Origin: Oscillospiraceae bacterium
GTDB taxonomy: Bacteria > Bacillota > Clostridia > Oscillospirales > Oscillospiraceae
Direction of reading: 5' to 3'
Assembly: GCA_016293865.1 (NCBI GenBank)
Contig: JAEDDG010000003.1
Span: 1 to 64,000, forward strand
Length of the DNA stretch: 64,000 nucleotides
Below the pieces are notes generated by a model. The model had not been told where the DNA came from. It did no database searches and worked only from the letters and a program-made list of their open reading frames with translations. Both the position numbers and the translations under genes were made by a program. Each line of letters begins with the position of its first letter. The stretch's first letter is position 1. Below are positions 7,897-16,753 of the stretch, one piece after another.

Positions 7897-9513
7897 TCAA
7901 AGCAGATTCGGCGTCGCAATCTGCCTCCAGAGCAACTGGTACACCGGTTTCTGCGCGAACACGCTGCCGCCGCCTTCATAATCCAGCAAAGGTTCCTCCA
8001 ATTCCTCAATCTGCGTCAGCTCACCGCTCAGATATGCATCAACCCGCTGTGCACAGCTCTGAAGCCGCAGGGCAAGGCCGCCCAGGCGCAGCTCCTGCGT
8101 TTCAAAACCATAGGCCGTATTCTCTTCCATCCACTGTGTCCGGAAGCATTCGCAGAACCGCAGAACAAGCTCCGCCGTCTCCCTGCAAAGCGCAGCGCAC
8201 CGCTCCAGTCCCGCCCGGTCTTTCCCGGAATATGCACCGCGCAGCTTCAGTCCGAGTTCATACTTCCGTGCAAGGACGTCACAGAGCGCTTTCTCCGCTG
8301 CAAACAGGCGGCCCCATTCCGGATGCGCCGTCCAGGGCTCCATGGCCTTTGAAAACTCCGCATAACGCGTACCGTCTCCGGGCACAACGGTGGAATCATA
8401 CATTCCCAGGAAGGGATCTGAAAACAGCATATATTTTTCCGGATTTTTCAGCCAACCGTTGTCTCCGCCCACCGTTCCCGGCAGATCCAGCAGCTTGAAC
8501 GCATCGTACGGGATATCAAAAAGCGCCTCAAACCGCTTTTTGATCAGTTCCATATCTGTATTTCCCCGTGCAAGTTCCGCCGCATAAAACAGGGCTGGCA
8601 GCGCCGCAAAAGCGGAACAGGTACAGCCGTCATCACCCCACATGGTCATAACGACATTCCGCACGCCGTATTTCCGGCAAAGCGGCAATGCAATTCCAGT
8701 GACCTTTTCCGACAGGTAATTGCGCGGCGAAAACCCTGACCAGGTCCAGGCGCCGCCCGCATACCAGATTTCATTGCTGAACTTGCTGTGGGCGCGGAAC
8801 ATGTCGTTGTAATGGGCGTCGTTTCTCCCCCAATCATAATAATCCCAATAAATCAGGCCCACATCCTGCGGCACTGTTTTTGGCAGCTCATCCGGCACCA
8901 GAGGATTTTCCATCTGGTAGCCGCCGTGATTGTGGAATCTGAAAAACATATCGCTCCACATCAGGATCCGGAATCCATGCACTCCGGCAATTTCGCGGAC
9001 GCGCTCCAGATGTCTCATGAAGATTTCACGTCTGTTCTGATAGCCGTTTTTTTCAAGATACCGTCCCAGACCCACCATATGCGCCTCATCCAGGCCGATG
9101 TTGACAATGCGGGATGTAAAACTCCGTTCGAGCGCTGAGAACATGTCGTCAATCAGCCTGTAAGTCCGCTCGTCTCCGGCCAGGAGGATGTCGTTGCAGT
9201 CCACATAATCTGTATAGACAGGCCAGTTGACGATCCCGTTGAGATGGGCAAGCGTCTGGATACACGGAATCACTTCAATACCGTGTGCGGCGGCAAAGCT
9301 GTCAATTTCCCGGAGCTCGTCCGTGGAATATCGGCCGCGCATATATCCGAAATACGGCTGGCCGTCGACCTCATAGGTGTCCTCAATGTAAAGCATCAGG
9401 GTATTGTATCCCATACGGCTGATGAGTCCGATCAGTCTGCGCAGCGCCGAAACCGTACGGACGCCGTTGCGGGAACAATCCAGCATAATTCCAAACCGGT
9501 CAAAATCCTTCAT
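7897..9513 (-). CDS. GH20 family beta-N-acetylhexosaminidase, cytoplasmic
   Basis: A 538-aa protein that begins almost directly in the GH20 catalytic barrel: LDCSRNGV near residue 11, YIEDTYEVDGQPYFGYMRG at 42-60, and the catalytic Asp-Glu pair in GLDEAHMVGLGRYLE (about 142-143). It resembles GH20C-type exo-hexosaminidases, which remove terminal GlcNAc or GalNAc, but lacks their usual roughly 80-residue N-terminal domain. There is no signal peptide, so it should act on oligosaccharides already imported, fitting the adjacent ABC importer. The start six bases after the uroD stop is supported by GGAGG, so the genes are coupled. A C-terminal region of about 200 residues, mostly helical, follows the barrel. 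Confidence 0.88.
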   Translation of the reverse strand: MKDFDRFGIMLDCSRNGVRTVSALRRLIGLISRMGYNTLMLYIEDTYEVDGQPYFGYMRGRYSTDELREIDSFAAAHGIEVIPCIQTLAHLNGIVNWPVYTDYVDCNDILLAGDERTYRLIDDMFSALERSFTSRIVNIGLDEAHMVGLGRYLEKNGYQNRREIFMRHLERVREIAGVHGFRILMWSDMFFRFHNHGGYQMENPLVPDELPKTVPQDVGLIYWDYYDWGRNDAHYNDMFRAHSKFSNEIWYAGGAWTWSGFSPRNYLSEKVTGIALPLCRKYGVRNVVMTMWGDDGCTCSAFAALPALFYAAELARGNTDMELIKKRFEALFDIPYDAFKLLDLPGTVGGDNGWLKNPEKYMLFSDPFLGMYDSTVVPGDGTRYAEFSKAMEPWTAHPEWGRLFAAEKALCDVLARKYELGLKLRGAYSGKDRAGLERCAALCRETAELVLRFCECFRTQWMEENTAYGFETQELRLGGLALRLQSCAQRVDAYLSGELTQIEELEEPLLDYEGGGSVFAQKPVYQLLWRQIATPNLL

Positions 9514-9518
9514 TCTGT

Positions 9519-10550
9519 TCAGTCCTCCATTTTTCCGCCGGCCGCTTCAAGCATTGCAAAATAGTGCGCGTCCGGTATGTATTCTGCGACGCTGTTGCCT
9601 GTTCCAAGCGCATAACCGCCAACCGTCTGCGTGCGCTCCAGCATGGCTCTGCTGCGCTGCCTGATCTCATCCGGAGTACGCCGGACCATGTAGTCAATGT
9701 CCATGCCGCCCAGTATGGCAATATCATGTCCCCAGCGTGCATAGGCCTCTTCCACCGGTACAATGCTGTCCTGATAGGAATGCTTGCCGTCGAACCGCAT
9801 ATCGGAAATCACATCCCCCATGACGCTGTCCAGGCAGCCGCAGGAATGAAGCACAGCGCATCGCCCGCTTTCATGCGCCATCGCAACGATCTCCCTGTAC
9901 CATGGAAAAACAAGCTTCCGCAGCAGGTCGGGCGACAGCAAAGTCTGCGTGTTGAAGCCCCAGTCGTCGTTGGCCATGATCAGTCCAACGCTCTCATACG
10001 CAAGTGCATGCCTGTAATGGGCCACATGCAGCGCACCGATCCGGTCAAAAACCGCCTGAACCAGCTCCGGCTCGTCATAAACCATATAGCACATGTTCTC
10101 ATAGCCCAGCATCTCACTGGCCGTCTCCAGAATTCCCGCGCTGGAAAACATCAGCTTCATTTCTCCGGGCAGCCGCCCGCTGACATGCTCCAGCACAGAA
10201 TAGTCAATCGCTTCCGGATCCGGCCAAGGGTAATGCTCAAAACTCTCCCAATCGCAGATCAGGTGGTTTTCATTCAGCGAACGCGTCTGCTTTTTATTCA
10301 GCGGTCCGCTGATGAACTGCAGCGGGCAGCCGACTGCCTGACAGTGGTCATAGCCGAAAAATGCCATCGCACGCGCCAGATACAGCTGTCTGCCCACTGG
10401 ATCCGCCGGTGAAGGCGCGCCGCCGTTGGCATACTGATACAGCCTTTCATTCAGAAAAAATTCAAACAGAGTTGGACGATCCGGCTTTTCATGGTGCAGC
10501 ACCGCCTCCAGCTGATGAAAATCCGGCTCCCGGTTCATGCCTTTAAACAT
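9519..10550 (-). CDS. URO-D superfamily protein of unknown substrate
   Basis: About 343 aa of the uroporphyrinogen decarboxylase superfamily fold: HHEKPDRPTLFEFFLNERL at the N-terminus, ANDDWGFNTQTLLSP in the middle, and LHSCGC then GGMDID near the C-terminus. No other heme-synthesis gene is nearby. The His-Ser-Cys-Gly-Cys motif resembles the zinc-binding region of corrinoid or thiol methyltransferases of this superfamily (MtaA/CmuA-like) more than true HemE, but no corrinoid protein is encoded here. It lies between an AraC regulator and the GH20 gene and has its own promoter at 10596-10624. The start at 10550 has GGAGA eight bases upstream. Its function is unknown; the location implies a role linked to sugar use. 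Confidence 0.8.
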   Translation of the reverse strand: MFKGMNREPDFHQLEAVLHHEKPDRPTLFEFFLNERLYQYANGGAPSPADPVGRQLYLARAMAFFGYDHCQAVGCPLQFISGPLNKKQTRSLNENHLICDWESFEHYPWPDPEAIDYSVLEHVSGRLPGEMKLMFSSAGILETASEMLGYENMCYMVYDEPELVQAVFDRIGALHVAHYRHALAYESVGLIMANDDWGFNTQTLLSPDLLRKLVFPWYREIVAMAHESGRCAVLHSCGCLDSVMGDVISDMRFDGKHSYQDSIVPVEEAYARWGHDIAILGGMDIDYMVRRTPDEIRQRSRAMLERTQTVGGYALGTGNSVAEYIPDAHYFAMLEAAGGKMED

Positions 10551-10595
10551 AACATTTTCTCCAGTCAAAAGTGTCATATGGGTCTTGTTATGTCT

Positions 10596-10624
10596 ATTCT
10601 ATCAACCGGATATATACCGCACAA
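10596..10624 (-). promoter_or_regulatory. Promoter of the uroD-GH20-kinase-regulator operon
   Basis: TTGTGC (10619-10624) and TAGAAT (10596-10601) stand 17 bases apart on the minus strand, in the 112-base gap between the AraC gene and the URO-D gene. The -35 box is imperfect, as expected for an activated promoter. Confidence 0.6.
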
Positions 10625-10662
10625 CAAACGATGCTGCCAATTGCTTGTACAATCCTGCTTTT

Positions 10663-11484
10663 TTACCGCCGCAGCCCGGCCAGCACAGCGCGCCTGTACT
10701 GGGCCGGTGAAAGGCCGGTGTGTCTTTTGAATACTCTTGAAAAGTATGCCGCATCGGAAAAGCCGCTCAGATAGCCGCACTCCTGCACAGAAAGAGTTTC
10801 CACCGCAAGCAGCGGCTTTGCATATTCACAGCGCACACGGTTAACATAAGCCGTCACTTGACAGCCGAATGTTTTTTTAAACGCGTGCATCAGATAGGAA
10901 GTGCTCAATGCGCAAGATGCCGCAATGTCCTCAACCGTGATCTTCTCCGGCACCATGGCATGAATGTAACGTGCCGCCTGCAGCATGGCGCTCATTTTCC
11001 CGCTGCCGCGGCCGGCAGCAGTCCCCTGCTCCTCACGGTAATTCCGGATCAGCCAGATCAGAAATTCCAGCACCGCCAGCCGCGTTTCGGCAGCAGAACA
11101 AACGTCCTCGTTGTGAAACGCTTCCATCACCCGCAAAAAACGCGAGCCAAGCGCTGCCTGATCCAGGTGCGGCCTCAGGCGCAGACCGGCTGCAATGAGT
11201 CCATTCTGGCGAAAAAAGGTCTGATCAACAATCAGACATGCAATTTTCGTTGTCTCATGCGGATGCACCTCATGCAGACAGTTCGCATTCACTATAAACA
11301 GCTCTCCTGCGTGCATTTCATATGTGACGCCGTCACAGAGTTCACAGGCCGAACCATCAATAAAGAACAGGAACTCCATGTTCTCATGCCAGTTGCGCCA
11401 GCACTTTGGCCCCACCGGCAGGGTATCTTCATGGTAGATAAACGGCAGGACCGGATCTGTCACCGAATGGAATTCATATGTCAA
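10663..11484 (-). CDS. AraC family transcriptional regulator with cupin sensor
   Basis: About 273 aa. The N-terminal half is a cupin-like sugar-sensing domain (WRNWHENMEFLFFIDG, then HAGELFIVNANCLHEVHP). The C-terminal 100 residues hold the AraC double helix-turn-helix (IAASCALSTSYLMHAFKKTF and SGFSDAAYFSRVFKRHTGLS). The start is uncertain: I choose the TTG at 11484, which follows GGAAGGAGA at a suitable distance; an ATG at 11532 has no ribosome binding site. It is divergent from the sugar-binding protein gene 250 bases away and upstream of the URO-D/GH20 operon, so it probably controls one or both. Confidence 0.87.
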   Translation of the reverse strand: MTYEFHSVTDPVLPFIYHEDTLPVGPKCWRNWHENMEFLFFIDGSACELCDGVTYEMHAGELFIVNANCLHEVHPHETTKIACLIVDQTFFRQNGLIAAGLRLRPHLDQAALGSRFLRVMEAFHNEDVCSAAETRLAVLEFLIWLIRNYREEQGTAAGRGSGKMSAMLQAARYIHAMVPEKITVEDIAASCALSTSYLMHAFKKTFGCQVTAYVNRVRCEYAKPLLAVETLSVQECGYLSGFSDAAYFSRVFKRHTGLSPAQYRRAVLAGLRR

Positions 11485-11532
11485 AGCAGCCACTCTCCTT
11501 CCGCACGCAAGGGTGCAGTAAATCTGCCCCAT

Positions 11533-11736
11533 TATAGTATCAGCGCCGTTTTGTTTTCAACCGCAAAAGCGAAGAAGCCATTTTCCCAGCAGCGCGTATT
11601 CTTGAAAAAATCCTGTAATTTAAGAATTGTCCACAGATTTCATGTTGTTTTCAGGGTGAAAAAAGTAAATCCGGTGGTTTCATTCAGGTTTCCTGCAGAA
11701 TATACTGATGCCATAAAATGAAAGGAGAGCTTCCAG
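11533..11736 (+). promoter_or_regulatory. Divergent control region before the sugar importer
   Basis: This stretch lies upstream of the binding protein gene. A TATACT at 11701-11706 is a candidate -10 box without a good -35, pointing to an activator. Two TTTCA-containing stretches (near 11638 and 11678) are similar and could be binding sites for the AraC or YesN-type regulator. An AAAGGAGAG ribosome binding site precedes the ATG at 11737. Confidence 0.4.
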
Positions 11737-13155
11737 ATGAAAAAAGCAATCGCACTTTTACTCGCACTTCTCTTCATGATCTCTATGCTGGCAGCATGCG
11801 GTTCCGCTCCGGATAACAGTCAGCCGCCTGAGGACAGCACTGATGACAGTCAGGAATCCTCCGGTGAAGACAGCGCAGATCAGTCTGATGAGACTGACAA
11901 TACGGCTGCAGTCACAGGCGACATCACCGTATGGTACCCTGATACATGGTCATCTGACGCCCCCGGTTTTGTGGATGCATGGAAAACGGACATTGCCGCG
12001 CAGTATCCGGACGTCAACGTGACGTTTGAGGAATATGTCCAGGCGTCCATTCAGGAAAAGCTGACCGTCGCGATGGCGACCGGTACCACGCCTGACATCT
12101 TCTACGACGTGCAGTCCAGAATTGCGCCTGCGGCCAACAACGGTCTGCTCGTGGATCTGAGCGATGTGGCAGGCGGAATCAGTGATCTGGCAGAGAATTA
12201 TGCCGAAATCGGCAAAATCGGCAATGAAACACTGTATCTGCCCTATACCTCCATGAACTGCTACTCCATTGCAATCAACATGGACATTGCCCGCGAAGTC
12301 GGCGCTGACGCTTATCTGCCTGAGGACAGCGTACACTGGTCGTATGAAGATTTCCTGAAATGCTGTGAACTGGCCAAGGAAGGCGGCTACTACGGTTCAC
12401 AGCTCTGGGCAGGCGGCCCCACCGGAGATGCAGCCATGTTTTCCCTGTACATGACCGCAGGCTCCCAGATGTTCAGCGATGACTTCTCCGCCTGCACAAT
12501 CAACAATGACGGAACCAGGAAAGCTCTGGAACTGGTTCAGGAACTGATCGACAAGGAATATGTACCTGCCGGCGCTGCCACAACGCTCGATTACAACGAG
12601 GCCTTCTTTGCCGGCCAGTCCCTGTTCTCCCTGCCGCAGGGCGGTGCGTACATCATCATGCAGCGTGAAAATTCCTACGAAGCCGGCGAAATTGACACCA
12701 TTTTTGACATGGATTTCGTCATGTACCCCTCGCCTGACGGCAAAACCGAGCCTGTCAGTGCAAGCTTCGGCACCAACGGCTTCTGCATTTTCAAAAATGA
12801 CGAAAACGCAGACAATATTGCGGCTGCAAAGGCCATTGTGAAACTCGTTTATGACGATCCGTCCTATATGACCAACATCGTCACACATACCAGCACTGCG
12901 CCTGTTCTGACGACTGTTCAGGCAGACGTTGACGAAAAGTATGCCGCATATGTTGAAAAAGGCGACAACTTCACCGCAACTTACATGACAAACTCCTTCG
13001 GCATTCTCGAGGGCTGGTGGAGCGACTGGCGCAACGCCTATTACCCTGTGATGCAGAATTTCTATTCCGGCAGTGCGACAATTGAAGAGACTCTCGCCGC
13101 TCTGGAGCAGGCCGGCAATGATGTTCTTGCAGCCTACGCTGAAAGCAACTCCTGA
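11737..13155 (+). CDS. Sugar ABC transporter substrate-binding lipoprotein
   Basis: A 472-aa extracellular solute-binding protein of the sugar (MalE-like, family 1) type. A signal peptide ends in the lipobox LAAC with the lipidated Cys at about 21, then an acidic Ser/Asp-rich linker runs to about 60, and the binding domain begins DITVWYPDTWSSDAPGF. VAMATGTTPDIFYDVQSR is typical of the family. Two permease genes follow on the same strand after a hairpin, but no ATPase gene, so a shared MsmK/UgpC-type ATPase encoded elsewhere is likely. With the GH20 enzyme next door, an amino-sugar oligosaccharide is a reasonable substrate guess. Confidence 0.92.
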   Translation: MKKAIALLLALLFMISMLAACGSAPDNSQPPEDSTDDSQESSGEDSADQSDETDNTAAVTGDITVWYPDTWSSDAPGFVDAWKTDIAAQYPDVNVTFEEYVQASIQEKLTVAMATGTTPDIFYDVQSRIAPAANNGLLVDLSDVAGGISDLAENYAEIGKIGNETLYLPYTSMNCYSIAINMDIAREVGADAYLPEDSVHWSYEDFLKCCELAKEGGYYGSQLWAGGPTGDAAMFSLYMTAGSQMFSDDFSACTINNDGTRKALELVQELIDKEYVPAGAATTLDYNEAFFAGQSLFSLPQGGAYIIMQRENSYEAGEIDTIFDMDFVMYPSPDGKTEPVSASFGTNGFCIFKNDENADNIAAAKAIVKLVYDDPSYMTNIVTHTSTAPVLTTVQADVDEKYAAYVEKGDNFTATYMTNSFGILEGWWSDWRNAYYPVMQNFYSGSATIEETLAALEQAGNDVLAAYAESNS

Positions 13156-13233
13156 CAAACAGCCTGAAAACCGCACATTTCTTCTGGTTCCGCTTAATCT
13201 TTCACTGCTCAAAAGCGGATGCCTGCACAACAA

Positions 13234-13263
13234 GGGCCGGGCGTTATTGCAAGCGTCCGGCCC
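13234..13263 (+). promoter_or_regulatory. Intercistronic stem-loop between binding protein and permease genes
   Basis: GGGCCGG (13234-13240) pairs with CCGGCCC (13257-13263) around further inner pairing. No T-run follows, so it is more likely an mRNA-stabilising or partial-termination hairpin of the kind known after malE-type genes, giving more binding protein than permease. Confidence 0.65.
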
Positions 13264-13319
13264 TGATTCTGAAATTCTTTCCCGTTCCTGCGGTATGCGC
13301 ACTTTTAGGAGGCACAAAC

Positions 13320-14225
13320 ATGAATAACAACACAAAAATTGCAGTAAGGCCCGGATTGCGGAAACGCAGGCGCAGGCAGTTTCTGATCGCCCTCCTTTTT
13401 CTGGCTCCGTGGGCATTCTTCTTCCTTGTGTTCAAGCTGTATCCATTTCTGTATGGAATTGTCATTTCCTTTACGAACTACACGCTGCGCAGCACTGAAT
13501 TCATCGGGCTGGATAACTACAGAAATCTTCTGCAGGATCCCAGATTCTGGCTCAGCGTGCGTTCCATGCTCTTTTTTGCACTGATCTGCATTCCGGGAAC
13601 CATCTTCACCGCGCTGATGCTGGCGCGCCTGATCTATCCGCGGACAGCCTCTCTCAGCACGTTTTCCAAATGCATCATTTACCTTCCGGGGCTGATCTGT
13701 TCTGTCGTTATCGTCGTAATTGTCAAATACCTGTTCTCCACGTCAATCGGCGTTCTGCCATGGATCTGCGAAAAGCTCGGCGTCAAGGTGTTTTCCGTTT
13801 TTGATCATCCCGCCCTGTCCATTCCGCTGATGTCAGTTCTGATTGTTTTCACCTGCATCGGCCAGCCGGTGGTTTTATATACAGCAGCCATGGACGGCAT
13901 TCCGCAGGAGCTGTACGATGCGGCATCCATTGACGGTGCCGGCAAGCGGCAGATTTTCTGGAAAGTGACATTCCCACTTCTGAAGCCCACCACGACACTG
14001 ATCCTTGTGACAACCACAATCAACTCACTTCAGCTTTTTGTCTATCCAATGCTGTTTACCGGGGGCGGCCCCTACTTCAGCACGTCAACGCCCATGCTTC
14101 TGTTATACAACAGCGCATTCAACAGCGGTACATTCGGCTATTCTGCTGCCATCGGCGTTGTGTTGTTCATCTTTACCGGTTTCCTGGCGGCAATTCAGTT
14201 CAGAATGACGCGCACGGACAACTGA
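13320..14225 (+). CDS. Sugar ABC transporter permease (MalF/UgpA type)
   Basis: A 301-aa inner-membrane permease with six predicted helices after a short, very basic N-terminus. The cytoplasmic coupling motif that docks the ATPase is visible as ELYDAASIDGAGKRQIFWKV. TAGGAGG lies eight bases upstream of the ATG. Its stop immediately precedes the second permease gene, and together with the binding protein they form one importer. Confidence 0.93.
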   Translation: MNNNTKIAVRPGLRKRRRRQFLIALLFLAPWAFFFLVFKLYPFLYGIVISFTNYTLRSTEFIGLDNYRNLLQDPRFWLSVRSMLFFALICIPGTIFTALMLARLIYPRTASLSTFSKCIIYLPGLICSVVIVVIVKYLFSTSIGVLPWICEKLGVKVFSVFDHPALSIPLMSVLIVFTCIGQPVVLYTAAMDGIPQELYDAASIDGAGKRQIFWKVTFPLLKPTTTLILVTTTINSLQLFVYPMLFTGGGPYFSTSTPMLLLYNSAFNSGTFGYSAAIGVVLFIFTGFLAAIQFRMTRTDN

Positions 14226-14243
14226 ATGTACAGAGGTTTTGCC

Positions 14244-15074
14244 ATGAAAAAGAAGAGAAAATTCTCCGTTTCAGTCCTGATTCTGATTCTGGTACTGATT
14301 CTGTTCACCGTTCCGTTTTACATCATGCTCACCGGTTCACTGAAAAACAATTCTGCCCTTGAGCTGAAACCTCCGGACTTCAATATTTTCAAAAATGTCA
14401 GTCTGCGCAGCTACATTGAAGCGTTTTCGACGCGGCCGATCTGGCGCTGGATGAGCAACAGCGTCACCGCAGCTGTCAGCGTAGGCGTAATCAATGTTTT
14501 TGTGGCTGCAATGGCGGGTTATATCTTTGCCCGCCGGCGCACGCCTGTGCTGAAGGCGCTGTTCGCCGTTGTCATCGCAACCATGATTCTGCCGCAGACC
14601 ATGCTGCTGATTCCCAACTATCTTGTGGCCACAAAACTGAATCTGCGCGATTCCATGATTGGTCTGGTGCTGACAAGCGTCAATCCGGCTTACGGCGTGT
14701 TTCTGTGCAGGCAGTATATGATATCCCTGCCGAATGAGCTGTTTGAAGCGGCAGAGCTGGACGGCTGCTCAGAACTTGCGAAGTTCTTCCGGATTGCCGT
14801 TCCCCTTTCCTGGCCAGCATTCGGTTCGCTGTTTATTTTCACATTTCTCGGTATCTGGAATGATTTCCTGTGGCAGTCCATAATGATGACCTCCAAGGAC
14901 AACATGACGCTCGCCATGGGTATTCAGTCCCTGCTGACATCCGGCTCGGATATCCGGAAGTACTCTCTGCAGTTCGCCGTTTCCACTTTCTCCATGCTGC
15001 CTGTTTTCCTTTTGTTTTTCTCCTGCCAAAAGGCATTTATCAAGGGAATCACAGCCGGCAGCATCAAAGGCTGA
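14244..15074 (+). CDS. Sugar ABC transporter permease (MalG/UgpE type)
   Basis: A 276-aa permease with six hydrophobic segments and the coupling motif ELFEAAELDGCSELAKFF. An ATG at 14226, one base after the previous stop, is in frame, but AGAGG seven bases before the ATG at 14244 favours the latter (MKKKRKFSV). It is the last gene of the sugar importer operon; a strong terminator follows. No ATPase gene is present. Confidence 0.93.
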   Translation: MKKKRKFSVSVLILILVLILFTVPFYIMLTGSLKNNSALELKPPDFNIFKNVSLRSYIEAFSTRPIWRWMSNSVTAAVSVGVINVFVAAMAGYIFARRRTPVLKALFAVVIATMILPQTMLLIPNYLVATKLNLRDSMIGLVLTSVNPAYGVFLCRQYMISLPNELFEAAELDGCSELAKFFRIAVPLSWPAFGSLFIFTFLGIWNDFLWQSIMMTSKDNMTLAMGIQSLLTSGSDIRKYSLQFAVSTFSMLPVFLLFFSCQKAFIKGITAGSIKG

Positions 15075-15120
15075 ATCTTTCCTCCCATCCGCAGGCCGCG
15101 GCAATACAGATAACGGCAAA

Positions 15121-15154
15121 AAAGCATCCGTATGCCGCGGCATACGGATGCTTT
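15121..15154. terminator. Bidirectional terminator, perfect 34-bp palindrome
   Basis: A perfect inverted repeat (15121-15137 with 15138-15154), A-rich on one side and T-rich on the other, lies between two converging operons: the sugar importer (plus) and the amino acid importer (minus). Confidence 0.9.
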
Positions 15155-15171
15155 CATTTTTATAAAGCTGA

Positions 15172-15915
15172 TTAAAGGATTTTTGCCAGGAAAGCCTGCA
15201 GCCGTTCGCTCTTCGGATGATCGAAAAGTGATCCGGGATCGCCTTCCTCCACAATTTTTCCGGAATCCATGAAAACGACGTGCGACGCCGCCTCGCGTGC
15301 AAAGCCCATTTCATGCGTAACCACGACCATGGTCGTGCCCTGAGCGGCCAGCTGCTTCATAACATCAAGCACCTCGCCGACCATTTCCGGATCCAGTGCG
15401 CTGGTCGGTTCGTCAAAAAGCATCACATCCGGATCCATGCAAAGGGCACGGACGATGGCGATGCGCTGCTTCTGACCGCCGGACAGCTGGTTGGGATAGG
15501 CCGCAGCACGGTCCGCCAGTCCGACGCGGTTCAGCAGCTCCATGGCCTTCTGCTCCGCCTCTTCCTTGGATCTTTTCAGCAGCTTCATGGGCGCAAGCGT
15601 CATGTTTTTCAGAATGGTCATATGCGGGAAAAGATTGAAATGCTGGAAAACCATCCCCATTTTCTGACGGTGAACATTAATGTTCACTTTGGGATCAGTA
15701 ATATCAACGCCTTCAAACAGAATCCGGCCGCCTGTCGGTATCTCAAGAAGATTCAGGCAGCGCAGAAACGTGGATTTACCGGAACCGGACGGCCCGATAA
15801 TGGCTGTCACGTCGCCGCGGCAGATCTTCATATCAATCCCATCCAGAGCCTTGATATCACCGCTGTTAAAATGCTTCTGCAGGCCTTCCACCTGAATCAA
15901 CGGCTCAGTGATCAC
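15172..15915 (-). CDS. Polar amino acid ABC transporter ATPase (GlnQ type)
   Basis: A 247-aa ATPase with Walker A GPSGSGKST, the Q-loop, signature LSGGQKQR and Walker B VMLFDEPTSALDPE followed by the switch His in VVVTHEM. Its closest resemblance is to GlnQ/ArtP-like amino acid importers. I choose the GTG at 15915, ten bases after AAGGAGG; it overlaps the end of the permease gene by 11 bases, so the genes are translationally coupled. Confidence 0.93.
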   Translation of the reverse strand: MITEPLIQVEGLQKHFNSGDIKALDGIDMKICRGDVTAIIGPSGSGKSTFLRCLNLLEIPTGGRILFEGVDITDPKVNINVHRQKMGMVFQHFNLFPHMTILKNMTLAPMKLLKRSKEEAEQKAMELLNRVGLADRAAAYPNQLSGGQKQRIAIVRALCMDPDVMLFDEPTSALDPEMVGEVLDVMKQLAAQGTTMVVVTHEMGFAREAASHVVFMDSGKIVEEGDPGSLFDHPKSERLQAFLAKIL

Positions 15916-16666
15916 TGCTGCGCAGCCTCCTTTCAAGCTTGCCCACAAGCCAGGTAAAGAACATGACCAGAACCAGATAAATCAGCGCAACGGCAAACAG
16001 CGGCATAAACGCGGAATAGGTCCGGCCTCTGATGATATCGCCGCCCTTGGTCAGATCCTCAACGGAGACATAGCCCGCGACTGACGTCTCTTTCAGAAGA
16101 ACGATAAACTCATTGGCCAGCGCAGGCAGAACATTTTTCAGCGCCTGCGGAATAATGATATACCGCATGGTCTGCACATAGTTGAAGCCCATGCTGCGTC
16201 CGGCCTCAAACTGCCCGTTGTCGATGGACATAATGCCGCTTCGGATGATTTCGGCAACATACGCGCCGGAGTTGATGCCGAATGCCAGCATGGCAATCAT
16301 CACGCCATTGTTGGACGAGGCAAAGATGATGTAATAAATGATCATCAGCTGCACAACAACCGGCGTGCCGCGCACAACTGTCAGATAGATTTTGGCAATG
16401 GCATTGAACAGGCGCAGGAAGCCGCGGCCCGGTCCCTTGCGCATCCGGTCATAGTTTTTATCATATGTAGACCGGACGATGGCGACAACAACGCCGATCA
16501 CAATACCCAGCAGGACTGCCACCAGCGTGATCTTCAGCGTGACGCCCAGACCGTTCAGAAGATACTTCCAGCGGTCTTCCTTGATGAAATTCAGAATAAA
16601 ATCCGCCTTGACGTCCGCAAACCACTGCGAGACGCTGGCAGAGACGCCAGCAAACCATTCCGCCAT
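15905..16666 (-). CDS. Polar amino acid ABC transporter permease (GlnP type)
   Basis: A 253-aa permease of the His/Glu/Gln/Arg family with typical motifs: LNGLGVTLKITLVA, VVRGTPVVVQLMIIYY and the coupling loop QFEAGRSMGFNYVQTMRYII. About five hydrophobic segments are visible. The ATG at 16666 is seven bases from AAAGGTG and is preferred to the one two codons earlier. It lies between the binding protein gene and the ATPase gene of the same importer. Confidence 0.92.
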   Translation of the reverse strand: MAEWFAGVSASVSQWFADVKADFILNFIKEDRWKYLLNGLGVTLKITLVAVLLGIVIGVVVAIVRSTYDKNYDRMRKGPGRGFLRLFNAIAKIYLTVVRGTPVVVQLMIIYYIIFASSNNGVMIAMLAFGINSGAYVAEIIRSGIMSIDNGQFEAGRSMGFNYVQTMRYIIIPQALKNVLPALANEFIVLLKETSVAGYVSVEDLTKGGDIIRGRTYSAFMPLFAVALIYLVLVMFFTWLVGKLERRLRSSDH

Positions 16667-16701
16667 CAGCATTCACCTTTCGTACAATTATAGATACAGG
16701 C

Positions 16702-16727
16702 AAAAGGGCGGTCATTGCCGCCCTTTT
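16702..16727 (-). terminator. Terminator-like hairpin between binding protein and permease genes
   Basis: AAAAGGGCGG (16702-16711) pairs with CCGCCCTTTT (16718-16727). With its T-tail it can end part of the transcripts after the binding protein gene, so the binding protein would be made in excess over permease and ATPase. Confidence 0.8.
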
Positions 16728-16753
16728 GCCGCAGGCTGAAAATATCCTGTTGA

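Noticed and set aside
14226..14243. ATG at 14226 as the start of the second sugar permease
   Set aside because: The ribosome binding site AGAGG lies downstream of this ATG and at the right distance from the ATG at 14244.
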